Shown piece after piece: positions 34,001 through 44,900 of a stretch of DNA of 64,000 bases; within the stretch, counting starts at the first letter, position 1, and every line of letters starts with the position of its first letter. The notes beneath the pieces were generated by a model. It was not told the origin of the DNA. It made no database searches and was given only the letters and a program-made list of their open reading frames with translations. The stretch is from Pempheris klunzingeri (taxonomy: Eukaryota > Chordata > Actinopteri > Acropomatiformes > Pempheridae): assembly GCF_042242105.1 (NCBI RefSeq), contig NC_092013.1, positions 7,564,618 through 7,628,617 on the forward strand. The letters run 5' to 3'. The position numbers were made by a program, and so were the translations under genes.

Positions 34001-37000
34001 TCCATAAATAAACTATTATTATTATTAGATATATGAAAAAACATGGTCTAAAATGGTTTTCTCTATTGCATTTGAAGTGCAGCCCAGTTAATGAAACTGG
34101 TGATTCACAGGGCATAACATTAAGTGCTTTATGGATTTATGGTTTACAGAATTTTTTTTTTGCAATGCCATATTGTTGCACAGGACCTGCCTGGTGATTT
34201 ACAGAGAATAAATCCATTTTAAGAAGACTGACGTACTTCACAGAGCCTTTAACTTTGGTCTGGTCCTCATCCTGGAACTTGTACTGGTAGCTCATCATCA
34301 GGTAGGAGTGAGGCACGCCCAGCTGGAAGGGGTGCAAATCTCAGGGTCACACGAGTCAAATTTCAGCTACAGTGCAAACCACATCTATCATATAGGGAAC
34401 ACTCTGTATATATGCCCGCACCGTAAATGCATTTGTGCTTGTGTGTACCTGCAGAGCTAGAGTAAAGTGGCTGCTCTTTGTGTCTCGGACCAGGCTGGTG
34501 GTCATGGCGCTGTTGGGCCCCCAGCGCCACTGCAGATATCCCATAGTATTCTGGTCCAGGTGGCGTGCCGTCATCAGAGAACAGCTTGGCCGCAAACCTC
34601 GAGGCGAGAACTGCAAACCGCACTGGGCTGTCAAGAAACTGGACAGAAATGAAAGAGAGGCGGGATGAAAAGAGTGAACATTAAAGAGACAGTATGCATC
34701 ACAGTTTGTATTATAGTTCCCTGTGTCACACAGCCAGGACTTACCACCGCGGAGTGAGGTTGCGAAACACCTTTAATCCAACGAGAGGACCAAGTATGTC
34801 TCCTGCACCGAATTCCACCTGCAGAGATGAATGCACAGAAACGTGTGATTGCAGATGGTCAAATCTGTGCCAAAAACACAAGGCATATTAAAAATACCTC
34901 TTCAAAAATAAATGCCTCAATAAGCTGCAATTTATATTTGCGCTTCATGTTTTGCATGTACTTTGTAATTCGTGAGCGTACCTCTCCCCAGCCCTTGGCT
35001 GACGTAACCTTTCGTATAGTCATGTTAATGTTGCCCCCGCCATTCCCATTGTGCGTAGAGAGCGAACCAGACAGCACTGCTGTGTCAGAGTTCGTCAAAG
35101 GAGCCTGAAGAAAGAAAGGAGGGTTGTGCTGATAAAACAGAGAATACCACAGTGATCCTGGCTCCAGCAAGCAGCTGTGCGGTGGGTAAATGCTAAGTGG
35201 GTGTGTTTTGTTGTACCTCTATGGACTGGGAAATGTGCATCCTGTTGATTTCAATATGAGGAAATCCTCCTCCTGGCATCTCTTCAAAGTCCTCATCATA
35301 GCGGTCAAACAGGTCTGTAGCATCCACGCCCACGCTGATGGTGCCCTGAATAATGAGGGAGTGGAAGGGGGGAGATTGACAGAATTAATTAAGAGAGACG
35401 GAAAGGGTGGCATGATGAAATGAATGTGGAAACCATCCCCTGCCAACACTGAGCCGTGGCTACACAATGTATTTAGTAATATTTGCATAAAAGCGGCTTC
35501 ACACACAAGAATTACAGTGAAAGCAGTGAGGTTGACAAAGCATTGGATGTAATTGTGTCTGAGAAAACCTTCGGGTTAGTTCTTTGCTGCAGTCTCCTCT
35601 CTTCTCTCTCTCTCTGCAGCCTTTCGTACTCTTCTCGAATTTCTGCTGGAGTTCTCTTCCTCTCCACCACCTACACAGCATCATCACCACAACACATTGG
35701 TAATGCCGATACGTTAATTTATGTCAACTTTAAGAGAAAAAGGTTATGTCGGACAGAATACGAACCTCCCAGCCTTCCACCTCCAGCCCTTTCTTCCCAA
35801 AGATGTCATAGATGGCTCTGGAGTGAGCATCACTCAGCACTGGGGGGCAAGAGGGAGATAAAACTTCGATTAATGGAGACGTGTTTTATTTCTGCTTTAT
35901 GTTTGTGTGTTTTGTACAGTGTTTTGGCTGGTTCTCGTGCCTTGGCACTGAAGCAACGCTGTTTCACTTCATCAGTATCTTGTAAAGCTGAATGGCAACA
36001 ACACAGTTGAACTAAATGGATTAACTGGCGCATACCTGCAAGCGTCCTTACCTTCGTATGCCTGGTGCACCTGGTTGAAAAGCTGCTCAGCCTGGCTTTT
36101 CAGCTCTGGGTCCCGATGTTTGTCAGGATGGTAGAGCATGCACAGCCTGCGATATGACGCCTTTAACTCCTCCGAGGTGGCCTATGACAGGAGAGAGGAC
36201 AGGTATCACTGAGGAGTGGGGCTGCAACTAACAATAATCCTCCCTTTGTTGATTAATTGATTAACTATTTGGCCTGTAAGATGCCAGAAAAGGTGAGCTC
36301 TTTGAATTAAAGTACTATTTTTTGTCCAAACAACAGCTCAGTTACATTTACGATGACAAGACAGAAATTAAATCTTCAGCACTTTTGTTGAATTTTTGCC
36401 TGAAAATAAATGATTATCAAAACTGTTTGCTTGACGACTAATCCACTGATCACTTCACATGTGAGCCCTTACACAACACATCTTTACTAAAGCATCTTAT
36501 TTTTTCAAAGAATTTGAGAAACAGCCACCAGTCCTCGGTCATTAAACAAGGAATTAAAAGTGTGATCCTGCACTTCCTGTTGCCAGTAACTGTCTAATGT
36601 CACCCAACGCTATCCGGTTGGACGTCCGAGCATAAGTCCTGCTCAGGCCTCCCTGTCTGCAGAGATCATGAAAACTGAGATTGCAGAAAGCGCTCCTCGG
36701 TGCACCAACAACATTTTTGCACCCACTAAAAAGTGCAAACACTGCCTGCGTTCAAGTGGAGCTGAAAATGCTGAAATTCCCTGCGTGTTTATGCCTAAAC
36801 CGGTCTCAACCTCCACGGATGATGTTGCTGGTGAGGAAGACCGTTGTTCAGCTGAGGGATGATGATGATGATGATGATGATGCACCGCCTGCTGACCGCC
36901 TTCTCACTGCAAACCTACCCGGCAGTGGCGCCCGGCAGGCCGGTCACCTTTGTGAAACAGAATACACCGTACCTCTTTCCTGACGTTCAGCAGAGAGTAG

Positions 37001-37047
37001 TAGTCCTGGTTATTACACACAAAATCATCATCTAAGGACGCCGCCAT
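31025..37047 (-). CDS. dnajc11: DnaJ heat shock protein family (Hsp40) member C11
   Basis: Sixteen minus-strand coding exons: 37047-36973, 36181-36052, 35839-35766, 35670-35569, 35345-35217, 35104-34982, 34818-34745, 34638-34449, 34322-34237, 33651-33535, 33432-33277, 32994-32925, 32716-32659, 32226-32084, 31295-31166 and 31050-31025. Phases agree throughout and give 560 aa; human DNAJC11 is 559 aa. The protein works at mitochondrial membranes with the MICOS/SAM (MIB) complex in cristae organisation. Seen here: an N-terminal J domain with the HPD triad at residues 43-45, the conserved [19 protein letters not shown] and NPKGT blocks, a long beta-rich middle, a hydrophobic segment ([17 protein letters not shown]), a charged coiled stretch, and the C-terminal DUF3395 region ([20 protein letters not shown]...). 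The last exon adds only SHRIESES; reading through the exon 15 donor would stop after PKQC. Teleosts have a and b copies; which this is is unresolved. Confidence 0.96.
31485..31548. repeat. 31-bp near-perfect palindrome in dnajc11 intron 14
   Basis: Left arm 31485-31515 and right arm 31518-31548 match over 31 bases with one mismatch and only a 2-base spacer. It would form a stable hairpin or cruciform and lies about 190 bases from exon 15. Confidence 0.95.
32068..32083 (-). repeat. dnajc11: GT repeat forming the 5' splice site of dnajc11 intron 14
   Basis: On the coding strand exon 14 ends TCTAAG and the intron begins directly with (GT)8. Protein alignment (LTESSK to AGLPGF) and phase require the boundary to be here, so the microsatellite is the donor. 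Confidence 0.85.
32631..32650 (-). repeat. dnajc11: CA repeat just inside dnajc11 intron 13
   Basis: On the coding strand, about nine bases after the exon 13 boundary (GTGAGGGAA), an (AC)n repeat begins. CA repeats near 5' splice sites are known binding sites of hnRNP L. Confidence 0.8.
32741..32788 (-). repeat. dnajc11: TCC repeat serving as polypyrimidine tract of dnajc11 intron 12
   Basis: On the coding strand a (CCA)n and (TCC)n/(TTCC) run leads into GGCTCCTCTGCAG, the acceptor of exon 13, within about 25 bases. No other pyrimidine tract is available in this 208-base intron near the acceptor. The long Gly/Arg frames read from it on the other strand are artefacts. Confidence 0.85.
33780..34030 (+). 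mobile_element. LINE-like 3' tail in dnajc11 intron 9
   Basis: T-rich sequence leading to AAAGCACTTTGTG, then GAGCTCCATAAATAAACT and ATT repeats. This is the usual end of fish L2/CR1-type LINE copies. No coding remnant is preserved. Confidence 0.5.
36219..36452 (+). repeat. dispersed repeat in dnajc11 intron 1
   Basis: Opens with GGGCTGCAACTAACAATAAT, the complement of the right end of the element at 47435-47710, and continues with TTGATTAATTGATTAACTAT. It is a diverged copy of the same family in the opposite orientation. Confidence 0.6.
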
Positions 37048-37059
37048 GTTTGAGGTTTA

Positions 37060-37124
37060 GTCCGGTCCCGCCCACCTCTCCAGTTCCCTGGAAGCTCATT
37101 GGTCAACCGCATGAAGCCGGAAGT
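37060..37124 (-). promoter_or_regulatory. dnajc11: compact TATA-less promoter of dnajc11
   Basis: Upstream of the start codon at 37047 lie a GC box (CCCGCCCAC, 37067-37075), a reversed CCAAT box (ATTGG, 37098-37102) and an ETS-type core (GCCGGAAGT, 37116-37124). The arrangement suits a housekeeping mitochondrial gene. Motif presence is seen; use is inferred. Confidence 0.55.
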
Positions 37125-37514
37125 CGACCTGTCGCCCTCTGCTGGTTGTGAAATCGACTGGACGCCTGCATGCAAGAAGAAGGACGATTGTAAGGAGTGT
37201 TTTTGTCTTTCTTTTTTTTTTTTAAAGGTGCTATATTTGTCAGTGAGTGAAAGAAAAAATCACCAGTCAACGATTTCTTGCTTTCTGTCTTAATGAAAAC
37301 ATCTGGTAGGCTTTTGTCTGTGTTTTTCCCTTTAACATAATATATTTGAGGGCCTTGAGGCAAAACATGAGGTGCTGGGCCCCCATTAACCTCTTGTTCC
37401 TGTCCCTGTCTTTGCAGTCTGTGCTTTATTTATGAGATACTAACTACCTGGCTCTAGGTTAAAACATTTAAATATAAATTGGTTTAGGAATATGAAATAT
37501 GTAAACATCGTAAG

Positions 37515-37745
37515 GTTAAAGGTCCCATATTATACAAAGTTCACTTTTTAATTTCTTCTCAACAAAAATATGTTGTGCCTACGCATCGGCAAACTTTGAG
37601 AAAATATAATCCTCTCTGTTTTTCTGCTGCTCCATCTTTCAGTAAATGTGTGTGAAAACATGCCATTTAGATTTGGCTCCATTTCTGATGTCATAAGAGG
37701 ATTTGTGGATCATGTGACCTCCTCCAGCCATTCAGCAGGCCGACT
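37515..37745 (+). repeat. dispersed repeat (GGTCCCATATTAT family)
   Basis: Begins AAAGGTCCCATATTAT and includes GGATTTGTGGATCATGTGAC. The two parts match 21298 onward directly and 21945-22062 in reverse complement. Confidence 0.65.
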
Positions 37746-38230
37746 GTCCACCATTGTTTTTTTTCTCTCTAACGCCAGCTCCAGGTAACACGAAGATATC
37801 AGAGGTGAGAGACAAGCATTCTTTTTAAAACGCAGCATGCAGACAGTGGCTGAAAACAGCTGCAAAGACCAAGTTTTTTTGAGAATTAAACAATGTAAAC
37901 AAGTACGATCTTGAAAATGAGCTATTTATTATTATTTAAAAACTATTATTTGAAACGATTTTGACACTGGGCACCTCTTTAGGACCAGTCCGCTTACTGT
38001 AAGGCCCTCATCATGCCAGTTGATACTGTATTTTAATTGGATGCACATTCACAAGCTAAGTCACAGATAGCTAAATTACCACAAGTTGATTGTTACAGTG
38101 TGACCCTGAGGCTGTTGGGCGCGCTGCAGTCATCCAGTTTGCCCAGTTGGTAATCCAGCCAAGGGTCCTGTCCTCAGTCTGCGCTGCTTTGCTGCCAGTA
38201 AACCTTTTTGAGTAAACTCTTGTTGCAGCT
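37746..38230. other. intergenic, nothing recognised
   Basis: No supported exon. A TATTATT-rich stretch lies near 37925-37950. Confidence 0.5.
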
Positions 38231-38776
38231 GTGTGTAAAAGTAGCAATACCACAATGTAAAAGTACTCCAGTAGGCTACAAGTAAAAGACCAAGTCTTAA
38301 TGTACTTAAGGATCAGAAGTAAAAGTACTCACATTGGCCTGTTGTTATATGAGTGGTGGAATATAACTAAGTACGTGACTTAAACAGTGTACTTTGCATT
38401 TTATGCTACTTCATGCCTCCACTCATATGGTAGTTTACCCTCCTACATTAGTCTGACAGCTATCAGTTTATAGATTAGTATGCATCTCTACTACTACCAA
38501 ACAGTATATAAAGTCATTAAAATGAGCGTCCTACAGACCAGCTACAACACTGAAATGCAGCATGTTAATGCATCAACAACAATGATTCATAAACATAATA
38601 AATAACAGTACAACACCGACAGTAGCGATGCAGCACATGTTTACGTTTGCTATTGACACATTTTACTGACAATATTTGAAGGACTTTTACTTGTACTGAA
38701 GTCAGTAATACATTTTCTTTTCTTTAAACATTTCTAGTATTTCAGTAAAGAATCTGAAAACGTCCTCCACCACTCT
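38231..38776 (+). repeat. dispersed repeat, related to 7285-8203
   Basis: Two abutting parts are visible. 38231-38335 contains AAAAGTACTCCAG and AGAAGTAAAAGTACTCA. 38352-38776 runs from AGTGGTGGAATATAACTAAG to TCCTCCACCACTC, so its ends are short inverted repeats. Confidence 0.6.
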
Positions 38777-39387
38777 ATACATCACATTACTGGATTATTA
38801 TTACTGATGCATCAACGTGTTAGCAGCATTTTAATGTTGCTGCCAGTCACTGAGGAGTTCACTTTAAACAGAAATACTGTAGCTGTAGCTTCTTCTATTA
38901 AAAAGTGTGTTTTATCTTGAAAGTTCATGTACTTTTTGATCTGACGCCTACCAAGTAACTGTAGCTGGCATCAGATAAATGCAGACTCAGTTCCACATTG
39001 ATTTCAGAGCTAAAATGATACAAAGCACTGAATATTTGTCGCGGATCGATTTCATTATTAGACCATAATCAATTCATTATTTGTCATAAACTTGAAATAC
39101 AGAGTACACATACCCTTAAATGACACATAAGTGCAGTACTTTTTCTCATACATGTTTCCATTTAAAAGTTGTATCAGCCAACCTTTATGCTCTGCATTAT
39201 TTGCAGGCTGCAGTTTTGTTGTTTGCATGAAATGATAGTTGTCTTGTTGCTGCACGTTTGTTTGCACACCATCAGTCCTTCCAGCCGGACAACAACACTC
39301 GACTTTCAGGGTTTAAATGAAACCGATCCATTTCTTTTGGTTGCATGTCTCATACAGGCTCATCCTGCCTGAACTCTGAGCACCTTG

Positions 39388-39450
<63 letters not shown>

Positions 39451-39789
39451 ACGCTCGCGATTAGAGATGCTACAGAAAGCACACGTATGTGAAGAGCAGC
39501 CATTCAAACCCTCAGCTCAGCAGCGTGTCTGAAGGAGAGGGTTGTCTCTGTCAGACACAAGGCTTTGGTGCAAAGGCGATGCTCTACCCCGAGGCGCGGA
39601 GTGACAGCGTGGGTCTGAAAGAAGAGCATCATGGTTAAGCTGCGCCGTATATAGAGGGGGTAGCCTAAACGTCAGGGGGGGGTCACAGCAAAGATGCCAG
39701 AATAGACACCAACACCGAGGGGGGGAGGGGGGCATGTTTATCATTTCACCCTATAAGTTTTCAGCTGACCTATCATCACTTCAGCTCAA
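38777..39789. other. intergenic with GT microsatellite
   Basis: No supported exon. Contains a GT/GC repeat at about 39387-39449. Sequence becomes GC-rich towards the camta1 promoter. Confidence 0.55.
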
Positions 39790-40295
39790 TAACACGACTC
39801 AGAGGAAGCAGGTAGTGAGTGCGCGCAGCCCCCGTGTAGGCGCGCGAGGAGCTGTCCTTTCAGCACCGCGAGCCTCAGCACCACGGCGAGTGACAAAAAA
39901 AAGAAAAAGTCTCTTTCGGGCAGCTCTTTTCATTTAAATTCAAGAGGGGTTCATAATTTATGGCGAGACGCGACCTTACATCGCATTTTCTCAACAGTCC
40001 GCTGGGTTTGCATGAGGAGAAATGAGCGCGCGCGTCTCTCTCTCTTTCTGTGCGTGTGTGTGTGTTTGTGTGTGCGTGTGTGTGTGTGTAATATATAAGT
40101 GTGTGTGTGTGTGAGTGTGAGAAGACGATGATGAGCATGATGATGATGCTGTGGGAGGCTGTCAAGGTGTCCTCGAATACAGACGTCGTTCAGTGACGTG
40201 AGAGGAGCGAGAGAGAGAGAGGGAGAGAGAGAGGGAGAGGGAGGAAGAGTGCGCGTGTACGTCAGGGGGCGTGGCCAGTGGGAATAAACGGAGGG

Positions 40296-40517
40296 ATGGA
40301 GAAGTCCGCGAGTCACCATCACGGATCCCCGCTGTCAGTCCGCACCGCGCGGCCCAATAGTCTCGCTGAACGCGGCAGGCTCGCCCCCCCCACCCCCCAG
40401 CCCCGTCCTCTCAGCCCCGCCCCCCTCCTTGAGCTGTCCTCTCCGTGCACGCGCGTGGTCCCCCCCTCCCCTCCACCTCCACCTCACCACCACCACCACC
40501 ACTTCCACCACCACTAG
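40296..40517 (+). other. candidate upstream open reading frame of camta1
   Basis: A 73-codon frame starts with ATG at 40296 and ends TAG at 40515-40517, 50 bases before the first camta1 ATG. It ends in Pro and His runs made by CCT/CAC triplets. It matters only if the transcript starts upstream of 40296. The composition alone suggests it is not a conserved protein. Confidence 0.35.
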
Positions 40518-40566
40518 GTCGAGTCGAGGAGGAGGAGGAGGAGGAAGAGGAGGAGGAGGAGGAGGG

Positions 40567-40614
40567 ATGAGGCGCGCGGCGGAGGGGAAATGGCTGCCGA
40601 AAACAAGCCGGAAG
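40567..40614 (+). CDS. camta1: alternative reading frame of camta1 exon 1
   Basis: ATG at 40567 opens MRRAAEGKWLPKTSRK, ending exactly at the donor in phase 0. It closely resembles the N-terminus known for mammalian CAMTA1 long isoforms (GKWLPKTSRK). Joined to the exon at 42748 this frame meets TGA after one codon, so it needs a different second exon, which I could not find in the window. Confidence 0.55.
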
Positions 40615-41930
40615 GTAAGAGAGAAATAAGGGTTTTTATTTGAGGTGGCAGAGTCCTTCTATTCGGGGTTCAGACGAGGCGATGAAGGGACGGAGGCGCG
40701 GAGGGGGGAGAGAGAGATAACGCCAGGGCTTTCCCTTTCTTCCAGCCCGTCCCGAAAACACGGACGCTGGTGCTGAACCAGCGACTGTGTGGAGCACGGT
40801 TAACCGACAGCAGATAAATAACGGGAGGAGAGTTGTCCTGTCGGTATGAGCTCTGAGTGAGCCGGGATGGGGCAGTTTTTCACCGTCCAGCGCTTGCCAG
40901 CGTCTCCCCTGAGTAGCTGGTTTATGAGTGGTTTTGAAGCGTTTGGCATAAAAGGGATGGGGATGAGAGAGGATGAGAGTGGTTCACGCTGAAGGAATTC
41001 AGATGCTCTCCGTGCGTGCGTGCGTGTGTGTGTGCGCGCGCGTGTTTGTGTGCGTGTGTGTTTATCAGTCTGTGTGTCTCTCTTTAAGCATAAAATACAC
41101 CATTGAATCGTTGATTTCCTTTCCTGACAGGCAGGCATCCTCCCAGACCAGCTGTGCATTTATTCAGTCAATCCAGTATTGGTGTGTGTGAATGTGTGTG
41201 TGTGCGTGCGTGTGCGTGTGTGTGCGTGTGTGTGTGTGTGTGTTTGTGTGTGTTTATGTTTGTGCTCATTTGGTGTTGATGTGTGCTCATGGTGAAGGCA
41301 GTGAAGGTGAGAATCTGGCTGCATTGAGGGGGTGGAGTGTATGTGTGTCAGTTTTAGGTCATATCATGCGATTCATACATGATATGACCTAAAAGTTTAG
41401 TTTGCATTTCTTACTCCTTCAACTCTCGGGATCATTATTATCTCACACACACACACACACACACACACACATTGTTCAGCCTGTTATTCATTCATTCATG
41501 AATTATTTAAGGGATGACCAAAATCACCATGGCAATATTATCTCCATCTCAAGCGCGGGAGTTAATTAAATCTTTATTTCTTACTCAGAGTGTTTGACAT
41601 TTGTTTATGAACATCCCCTGGTTTTTAGCCTGCTTTAAGTGCCGCTCCTATTGTTCAGTAAGTTCTGATATCACACATTTCCTGACAGGCCTCTAAACAC
41701 GACAGCTGAGTGTGTTGTTATGGATTCTGCAACTTAAGAGCACATACAGCATGGAAATTTGGCTGTAGATTCTTCTTGACTGAATCCTCCCCCTGCAAAG
41801 TCACACTAAAAATGACAGGAGGAGTTGATAACCCGCTCTCCACTAGGGAGCGATGCTGAGCAAGGCCTCTCTAGCGGGCGAATTTTGGATAACTTGGCCT
41901 ACACAAGTAGCATCATACATTTTCAGGCGT

Positions 41931-41968
<38 letters not shown>

Positions 41969-44900
41969 TGCAGGCGAGCATGCAGAGTGTATCCAGAGGC
42001 AAAGTGAAGGGTTGAGAGTCCCATTGCGTGAAAAGACTCGATGTGTAGATGAGACAGATGGCCCATGGGCTGATCAGCAGGCAGTGTACCACATAAATAT
42101 AAAACCATCCCCCTGCCCATACTGTACAGTACCTGCACACACGCAAACACTCTCACGCATTCACAGCATGAGGCTTTTTTTTGTCCATTGCCCCCTCTGT
42201 GTTGTGTGTAAAGAGGGCGTAATAATTTACGAGGCTCAGCCGTGCTGAATGAAAGCCAAATGAATCGCCGGGGCGATGGAGGCAGGACGCAGCTATCCAC
42301 TCTTCCCCCTGGCAGATGTGCGTGGCGCTGATCAGCAGAGTACACCAGTGGGCATGAGAACAACATCCACCATATAGCATGGAAGACCATCTCCCTCTGC
42401 GCTGGTTGGTCTACTTTGTATCATAGCAACAGTGGTCAGGGAAACAGAGAAATGATGAGAGAGAAGAGAAACTAAAGCTGGGTACAAGTTAGTCACACAC
42501 ATGGAGGCAGTGTATCTACTGTGGCCAATCGATCAGGGGACACAATGCATGCAAGTTAGTGGATCAGAAAATGGATCAGCCCACATGCATATCACTTGGA
42601 GTTTTGTTTCTGGGCTTTAGAGGAGGAAGAATGAGGTGAGGTGTGCGACTGCCAAGGAAACCAAAGTCCGGAGCGTCTCCTAAATACATCTCTGTTTTTG
42701 TCTCTTTCTCGCTCTTTTTTTTTTTCTCCCCCCCCTTCTTCTTGTAGGACTGAAGAAGATAAGAAATCCAGAGCGAATGGTCAGGATTGCAGTTGGTTAC
42801 ACAGGACACACCCCTCCCAAGAGTGACGACACTGACGCCAACAGTAAGAGACACACAAACACTCTTCACACTGTTTGTGCGTGTGCGTGCACGTTCGCCA
42901 GCAGCGCAGGGTGACTCTGGGAGCAAGTATAAAAGCCTTCTGGCAGAATGATGTGATGCGGGAGCTGAGGTCTCCTTCTCATCTGCTCTGTAACAGATCA
43001 CACTTACACATACATACACACACTCACACATACACAAAACAAACACACACTCTATCTCTGTGTCTCTGCTGAGACGTCATTCCAACTCAGCTCTGTTACA
43101 CATCATGTTTATTCATGCATGCCAGTACAGTATTAGTGCACACACACACACACACACACACACTATTGCACACAGCCACAGAGAAGGCAGGGCTTACTTT
43201 AGCTATCAGTAGTTTATTGTCACACCTAATCTGTACACATGGCATTATGTATCTATAATCCTCAGTGGGCCTGGTTAAACTAGAAGTGAGATGGAGTGTG
43301 TAATCTGGGGTCGCCGCGTGGTCGTGTATGCGTGTGAGTGTGTGAGTGTGTCCTGGGCATGTGTGCGGTTGCTGTGCTGCATTAGAGGTACTATAAAGGC
43401 AATGATTGCTTTGATTGGTTATTGATTTCAGAGGACATGACGCGGATGCATGTCTCTGCCTCTGTGTGTGTGTGTGTATGTTAGGGGGACAAATGGGAGG
43501 AAAATAAACAGATGTGAGGAGGAGCAGACAGACACTCTGCTTAGTGGGGTGATGGCGGCGGTGGTGGGGGATATGGGTATAGAGGGGGAAGGTATGTCGA
43601 AACAACCCCCTCCCCAAAACACACACAGACACACAGACACACACACACACACATCCCCACCACAACGTCTTTTTTCATTTCAAAATGAGCAGATGGCCTC
43701 ATACCTGCACCAGACCCTCTTATTTTGTTAGGAGGGATGAGAGAAAACGAGACCGTCGCAAAATAGCAAATAAAGAATTAAGCGAAAATCTGAAAAAACA
43801 ATAGAATAGAATAGAACAGAATAGAATAGAGCAGAGAGTTGTGTTTGGGATGGCTGTTTAATATGAGCTGAGACTTCCCGAGCCTATCCCTGTCTCCTAT
43901 CTGTTCTCACGTCCCAGCTGGAGGATTACTGGAGGAAAAGTTTATCAGCAGAATGATAAAATTAGCATGCACGCCCATCTCTCTACCCCATCCCCTCCGC
44001 CCCCCGCTCTCCCTCTTTTTCTCGTCTCTCCCTCCCTCTTCCTGCACTCTCGCTCATCCCGTGCTAACGCTCCCCCCGTTCTTTCTTCTCCCTGCCCTGG
44101 CTCTCTCTCCTGCCCTCCCTCTCTCCCTCCCCATCCCTCTATCTAGCTGCTGTGCAATGAGCCTTTCTTTCTGTCACATTAATTTCATCCCGAAAAAAAA
44201 AAAAGGGGGGGGAAATGTGAAAATTTCCCCTGACGCCTCCTAATATCAGTAGGGGGAGAGTTAAGAGTTGCATTTGGAGCATTTTTCTCTCTCTTTACTG
44301 AGGAGAGTTTTATAATTAACTGACAGCCATCTCACAAGGGCATTGGCTCGTTTCTGTGTTAAATATGGAGATGACATTTTTATGAGGTAAAATATTCATC
44401 AGTCGGAGGCCGCTCTTCTGTGTGATTCCAGTCTAAATTATGGTATTTGATAGGCTACCAAAGCAATGTTTCACTTTGGTCGAACAGTTTCACTTTTTAG
44501 CACGTATACCTCTATATGACTTAATGAGCCAGCAGTTCCTCATTAGCATTCAGGCTTTGTCCCTCTTTTGGACTCTTTTTACTAGATTAGCCGGTGAGTG
44601 AGTGATCTATGAATTTGTGTTTTACTGCTGAGGGACTCACATGAAGCAATGCAGGTACTGAAACTGCTGTATTATTTCCAATACAAGTATAAACATGAAC
44701 GCTGAATTTCCATATTTAGATGCGTTTTTCTCTTGTCCCAGGATGGTTCATTTTCCTGGGTAGCTGGAGACAAAAGAGAAGTTTTTGCCCCATGTCACAC
44801 CATAGTACAGCTCCACTGAGAGCCATTTGGAACAGATGGAAAAGATGATTGCGACAGTATCCAGGCTGAATTTTTTTTAAAACAGGGACACATTCTCTGG

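Larger units (their letters stand above)
39790..40760 (+). promoter_or_regulatory. camta1: CpG-rich promoter and first-exon region of camta1
   Basis: CpG dinucleotides are dense here, unlike the flanks. The region holds GT tracts (about 40049-40113), a GA tract (about 40204-40246), CCCGCCCC-type GC boxes near 40415-40425 and a GGA tract (about 40525-40566) immediately before the first coding exon. No TATA box is obvious, and the transcription start was not located. Confidence 0.6.

Noticed and set aside
40429-40566. In-frame upstream extension of the camta1 40567 frame with a poly-Gly run
   Set aside because: There is no ATG in this stretch in that frame (the apparent start is TTG), and it is made of Thr and Gly triplet repeats of the leader.
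42641-42826. Alternative frame through camta1 exon 2
   Set aside because: It stops before the donor and does not join to the CG-1 frame.
44230-44600. Possible conserved non-coding element in camta1 intron 2
   Set aside because: The stretch is unique and moderately complex, but conservation cannot be judged from one sequence, so it is not called.
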